From contig CM032228.1 in the NCBI GenBank assembly GCA_019009955.1, positions 227,892,001 to 227,956,000 of the forward strand: a stretch of 64,000 nucleotides of DNA, written 5' to 3'. The translations under genes and the position numbers were made by a program. Origin of the DNA: Riptortus pedestris. Its lineage: Eukaryota; Arthropoda; Insecta; Hemiptera; Alydidae. Positions 11,301-24,624 of this stretch are shown in pieces. Each line of letters starts with the position of its first letter. Within the stretch, counting starts at the first letter, position 1. The notes below the pieces were generated by a model. That model was not told the DNA's origin, did not search any database, and worked only from the letters and a program-made list of their open reading frames with translations.

Positions 11301-14300
11301 TTGTTCTTCTATTAAATTAACTATACAAAATGTTTTCATGCACTTCATTTGAAAGTGATGTACAATATTTCTGTTCTAATACATAGGATCAAAAATTGTC
11401 GTAACACATAATTTATAGATCTTTTTATGAGAAACTAAAGAGGTTCCATTTCTAATATGCATTTTTTTTAGCGCACTTCCTTTAAGTGAAATCAGCTATT
11501 GAGGTTGTAGTCATGATTTGATTTTTGAAAAATGTCCATCGATCCTACCTCGGAGATGACAAAAATTATTTCTCTCCAGTGTTTTTTATTGAATAGCCAA
11601 CATCTGTTACTGCTCTAGCGATTGCTGCTTATCTTTATCATTACAAAACTCAATATTTAAACATTTCATGTAAAACTAAAGATCAAGTTCATTAATGGCT
11701 GAACCAGTGAGAGGGGGGATTTTGAAAATTATAGAATAATAGAACAAATATTATTGCAAGTTTAATGTCCTTTAAATGTTATTTAAATTTATTCTCCTTC
11801 TTGAATATTAAAAGAAAATTTTCATTTTTTTAATTTTCAGACTTCAGTGAACCCTCGCTCCTGCTCTTGTCATATTAATAATGAGCTTTTATATCATGAA
11901 CCTCTTTATTTGAAGCTTAAATATTGTTTTCATTTAACTTTTACTGTGTGAGTTACATGCAAATATGTTGCGTGATGATGACTTTAATTAAGATTTTATG
12001 TTCTTCACTTGAAATGTTTATTTTATATATTACCATACTGATGTTTAACTGTGGGAAATTTGAAAAATCTTGTTAAAAATATTGTTAAACTATTGTATTA
12101 ATGGTCTAAAATTGTAAATCTATGCATTTTTTTCGCACCTCAAATATTAAGCAAGTTATTCGTACTTTCTTATATTCAGTCTTAATTAAACCCCCACTTA
12201 TATTCATCGACTATTTACTTAGATATAAAAAATATATGTGGAGAATATATTTATACTGCCATACCAGCTTGTGGGAAATCTGTTTAGTTTACTCAGCCCC
12301 TGCGGGACAGACATTTTTCTTTTTTTTCCCCCCTTCCTCTATTCACCCATCCCTCTTACTGAATTTCAATTAAAAGACAAGGTGCCGAACTAGATGTTAC
12401 TACAGACATGTATGAAATTTTTAACATTTTAAGGCTACTCCTTTCTTATATGAGTTATATGGATATATGCATACATTCAGCCAGTCATCATGCTGAATTC
12501 AGGGATATGGATTGAGACAAGATCAAAAAAGATAATTCTGTTGCGATCTGAAAGCCAATATTTTTTGTGATTACTTTTTACAAGGGAGTGAAAATTTAAT
12601 TCAGAATATGATGTACTACTTGTGCTTGTAACTTTTCAATGATTAAATAGTTTTCCTAGTTGTCCTCTAGTAGACATCTCTTGAAAAGGGAACACGAATC
12701 CATGTAGTTATAGTAGATCTCTTTGCATCAATGACTTTGCAGTTCTTTGCCAAAAACAAGTAAATACGAGAATGATCATGGGGTTGGAGTTTCCTGATGG
12801 CAGTTCTAGCATAGTAATCAAGAGATTTAACAACTGCTAAACAGCCATCCCAAATAGTTATTTTTATTTTTTTTTTTGAGGAATGCATATTACCCAGATT
12901 TTTAGTTTAAAAAATGCAGGTTTTTTGAATTCTTAACATTTTTACTTTTTATATTTATAAGCTTTCGCTATGATGCTATTGATATTTTGCGTTTTACATT
13001 TTATTTTTTTATTTTTTTTTTTTTTTTTTTTGAGCAACGCACAAGAGATAATATAATAAGCAAAAGTCTGAGTTTTAAAATGTATACTACAAATATACTT
13101 TTAAATTAAGTGTAATATATTTTAAAAAAGACAATTTAGAATTTATTTCTATATTATGCATTATTCATTTATTACGAAAGAAAAATTTGGATTACACACT
13201 AATTCAAAAAACATGGATATTAATAAATATATTAATACATTTCCTTCATTAGCTAATGATATTTAATTAGTTGAATAATTAATAGAATTACTACAAGTAG
13301 TATTTCAGTACCAATTCATTTAAAATAAGCCACTGACATAGTTAAATTTATCTTTTTCTAGAAAGAGTAAAGCATATACAATTATTACTACAGGGTGAGC
13401 AGTTGGCAACGTTAGCAACAGCAACATTCGCTTTCAGGGTCAATTTTGAGCACTACTATGGATCAACAGAAACATGTAAGTTTCTTTATTTATTTTTTAA
13501 TTTTGTATAACATTTAACTTTAAATGGTAAGCTGATTTCCAAGAAATAATTCGCAAAATAATATTACTTCTAATAGAAAATGCTGAGTAGCAATCTCTGC
13601 TCGATAGTGTGAAATGCCTTTGCATTAACTATTGGTAATCTGAGAAATGTTCCAAGTGTAGCTGTGTAATAATTCAAGAATAACTTGTTGCGATCTGGCT
13701 GCGGCAATTGGCAGTGGGAGCTGTAAAAGATGATAATTCCCACAACCAAATCACTAACAAAGAATTTAGAAAGGGTTCGCCAATAATCGACTCTTGACTC
13801 AAAATTTAAATATATATTGTTACGTTTTTATTACCAAAATCAGTAATAAACGTTTTTAATAAGAGTTCTTTTGGATTGCAAAATTAAATACTTGCAAGTT
13901 TCACAGTTTTTATCACTGCACAATTTATTTGGATAATGCACAATAAACTTGGTAATTATGCTTAATTACTACTCACAGTATAGACTGATAGCGTCACTGT
14001 TCTTCAGATTACACAGTCCAACAATTCACTGAAATTCACAGAAAGACGGCACTGCACTGTCCTTTACTTAGCGGCACTGCACTGTCTTAAACACGGCACT
14101 AAACTGTTACTTACAGTCACGGCACATCACTGTTCTTCTTTTAAAAACACTTTACCGCACTGCACTAAGTCGCACTGTAGCACTGATGTGAACATCAAGA
14201 CAGGTGAGAATAAAACTGACTGACTCCCGGCAGGCCCTCTTTATATAGCTTGTCGGCATACATCAAAGGGGAATTGTCTAGTTCATTCGAGGCTGGGCTA

Positions 14301-14414
14301 GACGAGCGTAGAAGCTCGACCCTCCGTCGGTCTCTTTGATCTACGTCACACTTTCCAAATACGCGACACTCTCTCTCTCTCTCTCTGAAGGATTATTTAT
14401 CTATTTAATTTTCG

Positions 14415-14471
<57 letters not shown>

Positions 14472-16069
14472 CTGTGTGTGTGTGTGTGTATATATAATTT
14501 TATTTTTTATTTAAAATGCACCAATAAAAAATATAAATTGAAATGAGAAAAGCACCTTTTAACGATATAAAGGGGGACACTTATAACTACTTAAACTAAA
14601 TTACAATAAAAGAAATTAGCTGGTTTCTAGAAGTTCTGTATCAGACTATGCCGTGAGAGGTAGTGCAGGCGATAAGTAGCCTGACTAGGTTTGAGGTGAA
14701 GGATTAACGATGTGTCCTCGACAAGGGTCTCCTGTCCAGAGAATCAGCTATGACTGTTGTTAATCCCTTTGCAACATTGCCCTTTTATAGCCTGAGCCAA
14801 TGTCGCATTTTGCCCCTGCTGATCAAAATGCTCAAAAAGTCTATTTAACGTGATATTATTATAGAAATTCATCCAGAATATTAATTAGTGTATCGACTTT
14901 AAGAGCTGTGAAAGTTATTATAAAAATCCATCAGTGTTATCTACTAAAATACCTAAGCACATGTTGATTTAACTCCAAATTGGATAAAACTCTTATTTAC
15001 GGGAAAAAACTTGACATTTATGTATTCATAAATAATAATCTTAATGAGCTTTGTGCTGGCATTATTCAAAATATAAAATATATGGTCATTTGTGATAAGT
15101 TTATATAATGCAATCTTAGATTCATTAAAAACTTTATATTCACTCAACTATCAAACTGATTTTTTTTCTTTTTTGGAGAGTTGATTTTTCACTGAAAAAA
15201 AAACGTTTTTTTCCAGATGAAGAGTTTATACGATTTTACATCGTCAAACATATTATCTGTAGAATATTTAAAAGTCACTTTGAATTCTCTCATTTTAAAA
15301 ACAAACCATTACAACATAATAATTAGGGGGCTTTTAGATTTGCCAACTGGGTTAAGGCATTAGTCTTAACAAACTTGCTATACCTTGAGTTATGTCAGGA
15401 TCATTAAGAAGGCCAACTCCTCTACTGTTTTTTAATATAATGCAGAGTGCACTTTCGGAGTCAACGCTCCATCCTCAGTGCCTGCTGATTAAAGCTGCGT
15501 TGCCTTGGTTGCTGGAGTCGCCCGGCAGTCGTGGTCCAGGCAACGCAGCTTTAATCAGCAGGCACTGAGGATAGAGTGTTGCTCCGAAAGTGCACTCTGC
15601 ATTATAATAAAAAGTCCGTCACGCAGGGGCTGCGTAAACTAAGCAGATTTCCCACGTGAAGTTTTACAATAGAGAAATCTGCCTAGTAATAACCTATTCT
15701 CGCGAGGACGAATAGTTAGTGAAACGGCCACACTAGCGCTAGTGCGCTCGGCGGAAACTCAAACATAGCCAACCACACTCACAATACAAATCCAAATATC
15801 TCGGTTAATATTAAAGATACAGAAAAAATGTATAGAACAATATTTATAGTAAATTTAATTTGTAATAAGATTGGTTCTATACACTTGTTTGATCCGACGT
15901 ATGGTAACGGAGATATTTCGAATTTTCGAAAATCCCCCCCTCTAAACCCCCCCTCCCACTGGTTCGATTTTAGCCATTAACGAACTTGATCTTCCTTTTT
16001 ACATAAAACGATTAAATTCCGAGTTTGGTAACGATCAAACAAAAATTGCGACCGCTAGAGCGTTAACAG

Positions 16070-16110
<41 letters not shown>

Positions 16111-19100
16111 TATATATATATAATTTTGAACGGACCTCATTTTCGTCATCTCCTGGGTAGGATCGATGGACATTTGAAGAAATTTTTCGAAACTCGCGTC
16201 ATGAGTACGACCTCAATAGCTGATTTCCCTTAAGGGAAATCTGCTAAAAGAGTATACAACTTAAAATTGTTCTTGGATATGAAGTGATATGCATTTCCTC
16301 ATTTTGGTAATAAAGAATGTATGTGCGATCCTGGGTTTCTTATCGATTTGACTCAACATCTCAATGATCTTAATGGAGAACTTCAAGGCAAAGGACAGGT
16401 TATTTACAATTTGCATGATAAAACTCAGGGCTTTGAGCGCCAATTAAAATTGTGGAAACAGCATTTTTTGTATAAAGTGTCTCACTTTCCACATTTAGAA
16501 AAAAGTCCGTCACGCAGGGGCTGCGTAAACTAAGCAGATTTCCCACGTGAAGTTTTACAATGGAGAAATCTGCTTAATAACAACTGTAGTAGTAAGAAAC
16601 CTCTAAACCTAAAAAACATTATTTAGGGCGTAATAACCCAGTAGTTTCTAGCAGTTAACATAACCTCTAAACCTATTCACGAGGGACGATAGTTATGGAA
16701 ACGGCCGCCAGAGCTCTCGTCGGAAAATCCGAACATAGCCTATTGGTGACACGCAGAATACAAATGCAAATATCTCGGTTAATATTCAAGATAGAGAATT
16801 AATATATAGAACAATATTTATAGTAAATTTAATTTGCAATAAGATTGGTTCTATACAATCTTTTGATCCGACGTATAGTAACGGAGATATTTCGAATTTT
16901 CGAAAATCCTCCCCTCTAAACCCCCCCTCCCACTGGTCCGATTTCAGCCGTTAACGAACTTGATCTTTCTTTTTACATAAAACGCTTAAATATGAAGTTT
17001 GGTAAGGATCAAACAAAAATTGCGACCGCTAGAGCGGTAACAGACAAATATATAGATAGATATATATATATATATATAGATATATATATACAGTTTTGAA
17101 CGGACCTCATTTTCGTCATCTACTAGGTAGGATCGATGGACATTTGAAGAAAAAAGTCGAAAATTCCGTCATGAGTACAACCTCAATAGCTGATTTCCCT
17201 TAAGGGAAATCTGCTAAAACAGTAGAGGACTTGGCCTTCTTATTGATCCTGATCAATTGGTTCCTCTACCATCCAGCATATTCCAGAGATATCTTGAGTT
17301 ATGTGTCCGATTCCTCTATGATCAATAGCAATTTATTTAGTGACACACTCACTAATTAAATCCTCAGTCTCACACTGGCTAGAAAATAGTGGTAATCTGT
17401 TAATATCCCTATCCTGATTAGCCATTACAACACAAAGTGGATGTTGATAAATTACAGTTTTTTTAACAACATAAAAAATTGCAATATATTCAATAATTAT
17501 AGAATAATATTGTTTTCAGATGTATTCTTTTTCCTTACTATGTTGTGGCATATACTTGCAATATTTTTTGGGCTTGTATTTGGTTTTATCATCAGTTACG
17601 TATTTATTTACACATCAACTGAAATACCTGTTGCTGTTGCTCTTACCATGTTTGCAGCTTACTTTTCATTTTATATTGGACATATTCATTTGGGTAAGTA
17701 CGCATCTTCTCTTTTCTCAAATGTTTTCTTATAAAATATATGTTTCTTCTAAAAACAAAGAAATTTTAATTATTTGCTTTGTTTTTATTAAAGTAGTTAA
17801 ATGTAATCTGATTATTTTATATTTTAGCTCAAGCTGGAGTAATTACAACAATTGTGACAGGAGTTATGCTAAGTCCATCGAAGCTGAAAACTACTGCAGA
17901 AATCGAAACACAGTTAACATTCTATTGGGACTGGTTTTCGTATATTTTCAACACAATAGCCTTTGTCATACCTGGCATAATTATTGGGTTACATCCGGAC
18001 TTCATTGATTTAAGACGTGTTGTTTATGTGATAGTAGTATATATGGTTTGTTTTATCGCAAGGTATAGTATAGAATTATTTGTATACTAAAGTATTAATC
18101 ATATTAAAATTAAATATAAAGGCTATTTAGAGGTAAAATCAATCTCTTAATTTCTCCAAACGAGTTATGTGCTACATTGGAGAAGCGATGGTAATTTCTA
18201 ATGGGATGCCATGTCACACCAGATGTTACTGACTAGAAAAATTGAAAAGTTATAATTTTTGAATTTATTTCCTCATGATTATTTTTAATTATCGAAATTT
18301 TTTTTGTGTTTTCCTTTAATGCTACTTGAGTTTTGGTATTTATTTGTGTTTTTTCTTGCATACGATTTCGATCAAAATAAGAGGTACACAACAAAGTGTT
18401 ACAGTTCTAAATATGAAATTTCAATATTCTAAGGTTAGTTGTTTTAGAATTGAGTGAGATATGTCATGCTAAATCTAGCAAATGAGCTCAGGGAGGATCA
18501 AGGCAGATAATCTCGTTGAAATCTGAAAACTGAAGTTTTTCTTGAATATAATACTTCTTTAACTTTACACAAGGAAATCAAATGGTTAATGATTCAGTGG
18601 AGAACTACAATTTTCATTAATGTACATTGTAATTTAATGAAACATGAAAAGAAGAAAATGACAACTTCATATTCAAAGAGGGGGAAATAATATATACACC
18701 AACATTTGTAGGATATTAAATAATTAAGATTGATTATGTAACTTTTTTTCAAAATGACAGAGATATTTATTTAGATACATATTTATAAATAAAAATTTGA
18801 ACAGCCCTCATTTTCAGCATCACCTAGGTAGAATCGATGGACATTTGAAGACATTTTTCCATTAAAGGAAATTTGCTAAAACTGAACTTCTGTACAATTT
18901 GCCTAAAAAATGATAAAACATGCGTAAGATTTCTAAATAACAAAGTATCAACGACCTTCCCAGTGAGGAAGGGAAAGTCGTAAGTAAGAGGGACTGAGCA
19001 CTTCAGAAATGGATAGCCCTTGAAGAGGTGGTATGTAAGCCACGAAACATGCAGGACAGTATGAATAGAGTTTGTGCGGAAAAAAAAAAAATGTTTTCTA

Positions 19101-21032
19101 TTGGTGATCCTTGCCATGAAACTATGAACATAATGCCATGAAGAACATATAAAATATTGGGTTCATAAAATAAGAAGAATATTCTCTTTCATTTTCTACT
19201 TAAATATGTTTGATTGGTGTTCTAATTTGTTGACCTGTCAATAAATATACTTAATTAAATTGATTTGGAGTCACAAATATATTTTCTGAACTAAATTCCA
19301 TTATGAAAATGTCCTTTCAACAATGAAAAGGGTTTTTTTTTTTTTTTTTTTTTTGTTAAAGGAGAGTCCTAGTTAATTTATAGACTTTTTTTTTCAGGTG
19401 TTGCTTATTTATAATTTCATGGCCAATCCTTATGAAATTAGGTCACAATCTATCCTGGAAAAATTTGGTAGTAATTGCTGTTGGACCTTACCGGGCAGGA
19501 CTAACCCTGGTCATAGCAATGCTCTATCGGCGATATAGTCCTGAAGATGGACAAGAAGTAAGAGGATGACTTTTGAAAAAAAAAAAAATATTCAAGTACA
19601 ATTTGAGCACATTAGCATTTATCATTGCCCTTGATCAATTTAGAGCCTGCATTTCGAGCACCCCTAAATAGTTGTGTGCTATTTGTGTCTACTGGCTATG
19701 CCTTTTAGTCGTTTCTATGAATATTAAATCCTAATATTCAAGATTCATGGTTAAGGATCAAGAAAAGGAAGAGAGAGGGCAACAAAAACCCTCCCCAACC
19801 TGACTAATTCTAGATATTAACCAGGATGAGTATGGCTAGAAGTTTAATAAACTCTTAGCACTATAATGCTATCTGAAGAATTGCTTGCAATTCTTTTTAG
19901 AAGAAGTTTGTTTATAACTACCTGAAAAATAGATATTTCTAGGTGGCTCCGGTTAGTCTTGTGAGTTAAGGCTTTAGTCTTAATTTCACTTGGGCAATAG
20001 GATTTATTTAGTGATGAACTCACTACATAAAATCCTTAGTCCCACCCTGGCAAGAAAAGAGTGGTAACCTATAGATAATCTATCGCAATTAGCCTTAGAA
20101 GCACAAAGTGGATGTTAATAAATAACAAATATTTCCAAAATCATCCTGTTCAAAACATTCACTTATATTTGCAAGCACACCGTAATATAATGATGCCTTT
20201 GTTTTTAACAAGGCTGAGTTAATTCCATTTCAATAGATTTAGGCTACCTTATTGCAGTATTATCTACATGCTCCATTTGTTTTGTTTTTTTTTATTTTCA
20301 GTATTTATCAATATTTTAACAATATTATTGTTGTACATAATCACATATTATGTATCAGTTACATTGTAGGAAAATCAGGACAGACCAAAACATATTTAAT
20401 TATTTTACCTTCTCAAAATAATTTTATCATAATCCTTACAGTATTGAAAATTAGAGAGGTAATTTTCAAAACATTATATATATATATATATATATATATA
20501 ATAATAATACTTGAAATCAATATATGTATATATATAGCCCAACTGAAGAATATAATTTTTGTTAATAATTATTTATTCCCTCCTGTTCTTCAGATTACAC
20601 AGTCCAACAATTCACTCACGGTCACTGAAATTCACAACAAGACGGCACTGCACTGTCCTTGACTTCGCAGCACTTCACTGTCCTTTACTTTGCGGCACTG
20701 CACTGTCTTAAACACGGCACTAAACTGTTACTTACAGTTACAGCACAGCACTGTTCTTCTTCTAAAAACACTTTACCGCACTACACTAAGTCGCACTGTA
20801 GCACTGATGTGAACATCAAGACAGTTGAGAATAAAACTGACTGGCTCGCAGCTGGGCGCTCTTTATATAGGTCGTCGGCATACATCAAAGGGGAATTGTC
20901 TGGACCCCTCGACGTCTGGCTGGAAGGTACTGGTAGGAACTAGGACATTCTTTGATCTACGTCACACTTTCCAAATACGCGACACTCTCTCTCTGTCTCT
21001 CTCTGAAGGATTATTCATGTATTTAATTTTTG

Positions 21033-21079
<47 letters not shown>

Positions 21080-24000
21080 TATAATATAGTATATAATAAT
21101 ACTTGAAATCAATATGTGTATATATATAGCCCAACTGAAGAATATAATTTTTGTTAATAATTTAATCATTTGATGACTATTTATTCCCTCCTAAAAATCA
21201 ATAAAATGCAGTGAATATCATTTTGATTTTCCACACTAAGCAATAATAATGGTAATTTGACACTTTTTCCATTTGGTCAAATAAAATTATTATTATTGGA
21301 TATTTCATTGATACATTGTAATTATACAAGTATATAATTCAATGAGGGGTTTAACTATTTGTTTTTGAAGCCTGAAAACCTTTTCTTTTTATTAGGTTTT
21401 AACATACACTGCTATGCTGTGTCTGCTGTCTACATTATTTAACACAACCTTTCTACCTGTTCTTCTCAGAAAACTTGGTATGTTTGACCTAACCCATGCA
21501 CGAATAGTAAATTTAAAAAGTGCAATTGCAAGTGTCAATGAATGCAGGAATAAGTGAGTAATCTCTTTTTAGATATGTAAAAATACAGAGGTGCTTTTTA
21601 TTAAAAATGTCTAAAATTATAACACACTGATATTGTTTCCCTTCGGAGAAATCTACTAACATTATATATAATTGGGAGAGTACTTAAGTTGTTGTTGTGA
21701 TGATGGGCAGTTGAGGTTTGTAAGATTGATGGTGAGGAGGACAATCTTGGCTGTCATTAGATTTTCACATTCCTTTTTCTCTTAAGTGTACTACTCTTTT
21801 CTTTGGGATTCAGTTTATTGTACTGGTAGGGCCTTTGTGGCTGTACTTGTTAGTGGGGTGATTTATATTTCAGATCAGACCTTGCCTCTCTCTTACCTGT
21901 GAAAATATCACCAACACACTCTTGTAAATCGTATCTTCAACTATGGATTAAAAAAGGAACTGTACTTATCTTTGTCCTTTTAATGGAGGTTTTTCAAATT
22001 TAAAGAAAATAGAAAAGAAAAAAAACCTCAGCCTGATTGTTCAAATAAAGAAATTGTCTATACCTAAAACAATTTTATAGCAGGGATAACTTGAAGTATT
22101 ATAATGTATGGTTCAAGGAAATTCTTTTTAAAGCATCTTTCATTTTAACCTCCTCAAATGAGAATTATTTCAATTTTTTATGAATCAGTAATGGTATATA
22201 TAAAATTCCTGTCTATAACATTTCTTTATTTTAAATTCATAGGTTACAAGTGACTGACAGAAAGTTTGGAGTGCTGAGTAATTTACTGTTGCTCAACTGA
22301 TTAAGCATTTTTTATTCCTTATCAGTATCACATGAAGTACAGTTATTGGGGATTGGTGAATACCAATGTGGTTTCAGGCAGAACAGGACAATAGTCCACT
22401 TTTCTTTTCTTTTCTTTTTTGGGAGGCGGGATAATTATTGTCAATTCAAAGCAAATTACAAACCCTATAACACTTTTTACAATGTGCTTATGCAGGACTT
22501 AGGGTTTGTTGATAACTAATAGAAAATTATAGAATTTATTTATTCTGTTGAATAGTCGCTTATATAACAATAGTAAAATATTAGTAGAAATCCATGGGTT
22601 AATCAAAATCATCATAAAACATTGACGCCCTCCATTATTGTTTTGTCTGAGCGACAAAGTAAAGTGTTTTATGAAGAAGAAAGAAAGGAGACAATTCAAT
22701 GTCTATTCCTTTTTTATCTGACATTAATTTTGTTATTTCTTAAAGTATAATTTTGAATACAATTTTGACCTGAAATATTTTAAAAATCAAGATATAACTG
22801 CTCATTACTGATCCCTCTAAGTAAACTCAATTTTACCAGTGAGATTAGTACCTATGTTTTATAGGGCCATTATATCTTTGAAAATGGATAGAGTTCTTGC
22901 TGATGCTAACTGGACAGTTGTAGAAGAATCTACTAGGCTCAATGACTTCCAGCTTAAAATTAATAAGGTAATAACTTAGCATAAAACTATTATTAACATA
23001 ATCTGAGTTTTCATGTATCCAGATTTATTTATAAACAGAACCCAATCAAATCACAAACCTTTGCTTTGTAGCAGTGTATTGTTTAAAAAGAGAATATGTT
23101 AAACAAAAATAGAAGATATTATTGTTGTTTATAATGGTCACATAATTGAATTAGTCTATAGATTTTAAGCTGCTTCAGTAACTCAGTATATTCATAAAGA
23201 AGTCTGACATGCAGAAGCTCTATAATAATCTATTACCTGATAATTACTATGGTTCACTAAGGTTTGAAGGAATGTTTAATCATGTGGTGTGCTTTTTTAA
23301 TTATGCTCATTAAGAAACTTAGATCTATGAATTTTGGAAAAAGTTTATATTCAAAAACCATTCGGCAGATTTCTATGAACTGCTTCAAAATAAGTAGAAC
23401 AAATACAGGCTAATTGCAAACCTGAGGACTGGTCAATTCACAAAAAAAAGGTTCTTGCTTCTCTGATACTCACATCATGAAGTAGTTCAGAAGTTATTTA
23501 CAATAAACTGTAGTTAAATATACTAACACAATAACAGGAATACCAAATGATTAGTGTACGTCTTCCTGCAAATGTTTTGGCCTGGGTGCTTAATGAGCAT
23601 TGCGTAGTTTTAATATAGTGAACCATGCAGTTTTGACATTATTATGTCAGCTGACATAACCTTCTTCGGGAATCTCAACGATCTCCCCTGTACAGAAGGT
23701 TCGTTTCAAAGAGCACTTCATAACTGCAAGTAAATAATATATGTAGTTATGGTTAACAAATTATAGGATTAATGTTAGTACTTATAAAAGTTTTAATATT
23801 ACAGAAAACTTTATTTGGGATAATATAAATTAATTGTTATTATTTTTAGAAAAGGAATGACCTCTGAAGAGATGGTATGTAGGCCATAAAACATGTAGGA
23901 TATTTTGAATAAAGTTTGTGTGGAAAAAAGGAGTTTTTGTTCGTGACCCTTGCCATTAAAGTGTAAAGAATATGTATTTGGGCACCGCCAAATGTTTTTC

Positions 24001-24551
24001 TTCAATAAAGTTTATTCTTCTTCTACTTTACGTTATGTATTTTTTTTTTACAGAAAGGTACACCTGATATGCCTCAGGATTTCGAAGCTCGAAGGGCTTT
24101 TTGCCAGTATTGTGATGAAGAATGTCCTGTTTTGCCCACAAGGAAAGAACTCCTTGATATCGAAAATGAAGCCCAGCATCGGATATTGAAAGTGCAACTT
24201 GTGAGTCCTGAATATTTAGATTTTCAATGCATGGAACATTCATATATGTGTTGCAAAATTCAAACCTCAAGGTTCTCACTAAAGATGTGTCGTATAAAAA
24301 CTGTTTTATACCTTACCACAGGCAGAGATACCTCACTCATCTTTGTACCTCTACTATATAGTGTCTAGGAATACCAAACTCAAAAGAAAACAGTAAATAC
24401 ATGAAATTTATTTCTCCAAAGAATTTCACATGGGGCTTGATAAAAAGAAGCAGAACCATAGGCCATTCAGTTTAACAATGTATATTATGTGTATTAGACA
24501 AAGAGAGAGTCCTTTATACATGATAATAATGTAAAACAGTGTTTGTGCATA

Positions 24552-24624
<73 letters not shown>

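Noticed and set aside
13818..14419. Solo LTR as part of a complete retrovirus-like element with the 20.6-kb copy
   Set aside because: The 6 kb between them contains gene exons and other repeats, not gag-pol, and the second copy is truncated with its own flanks.
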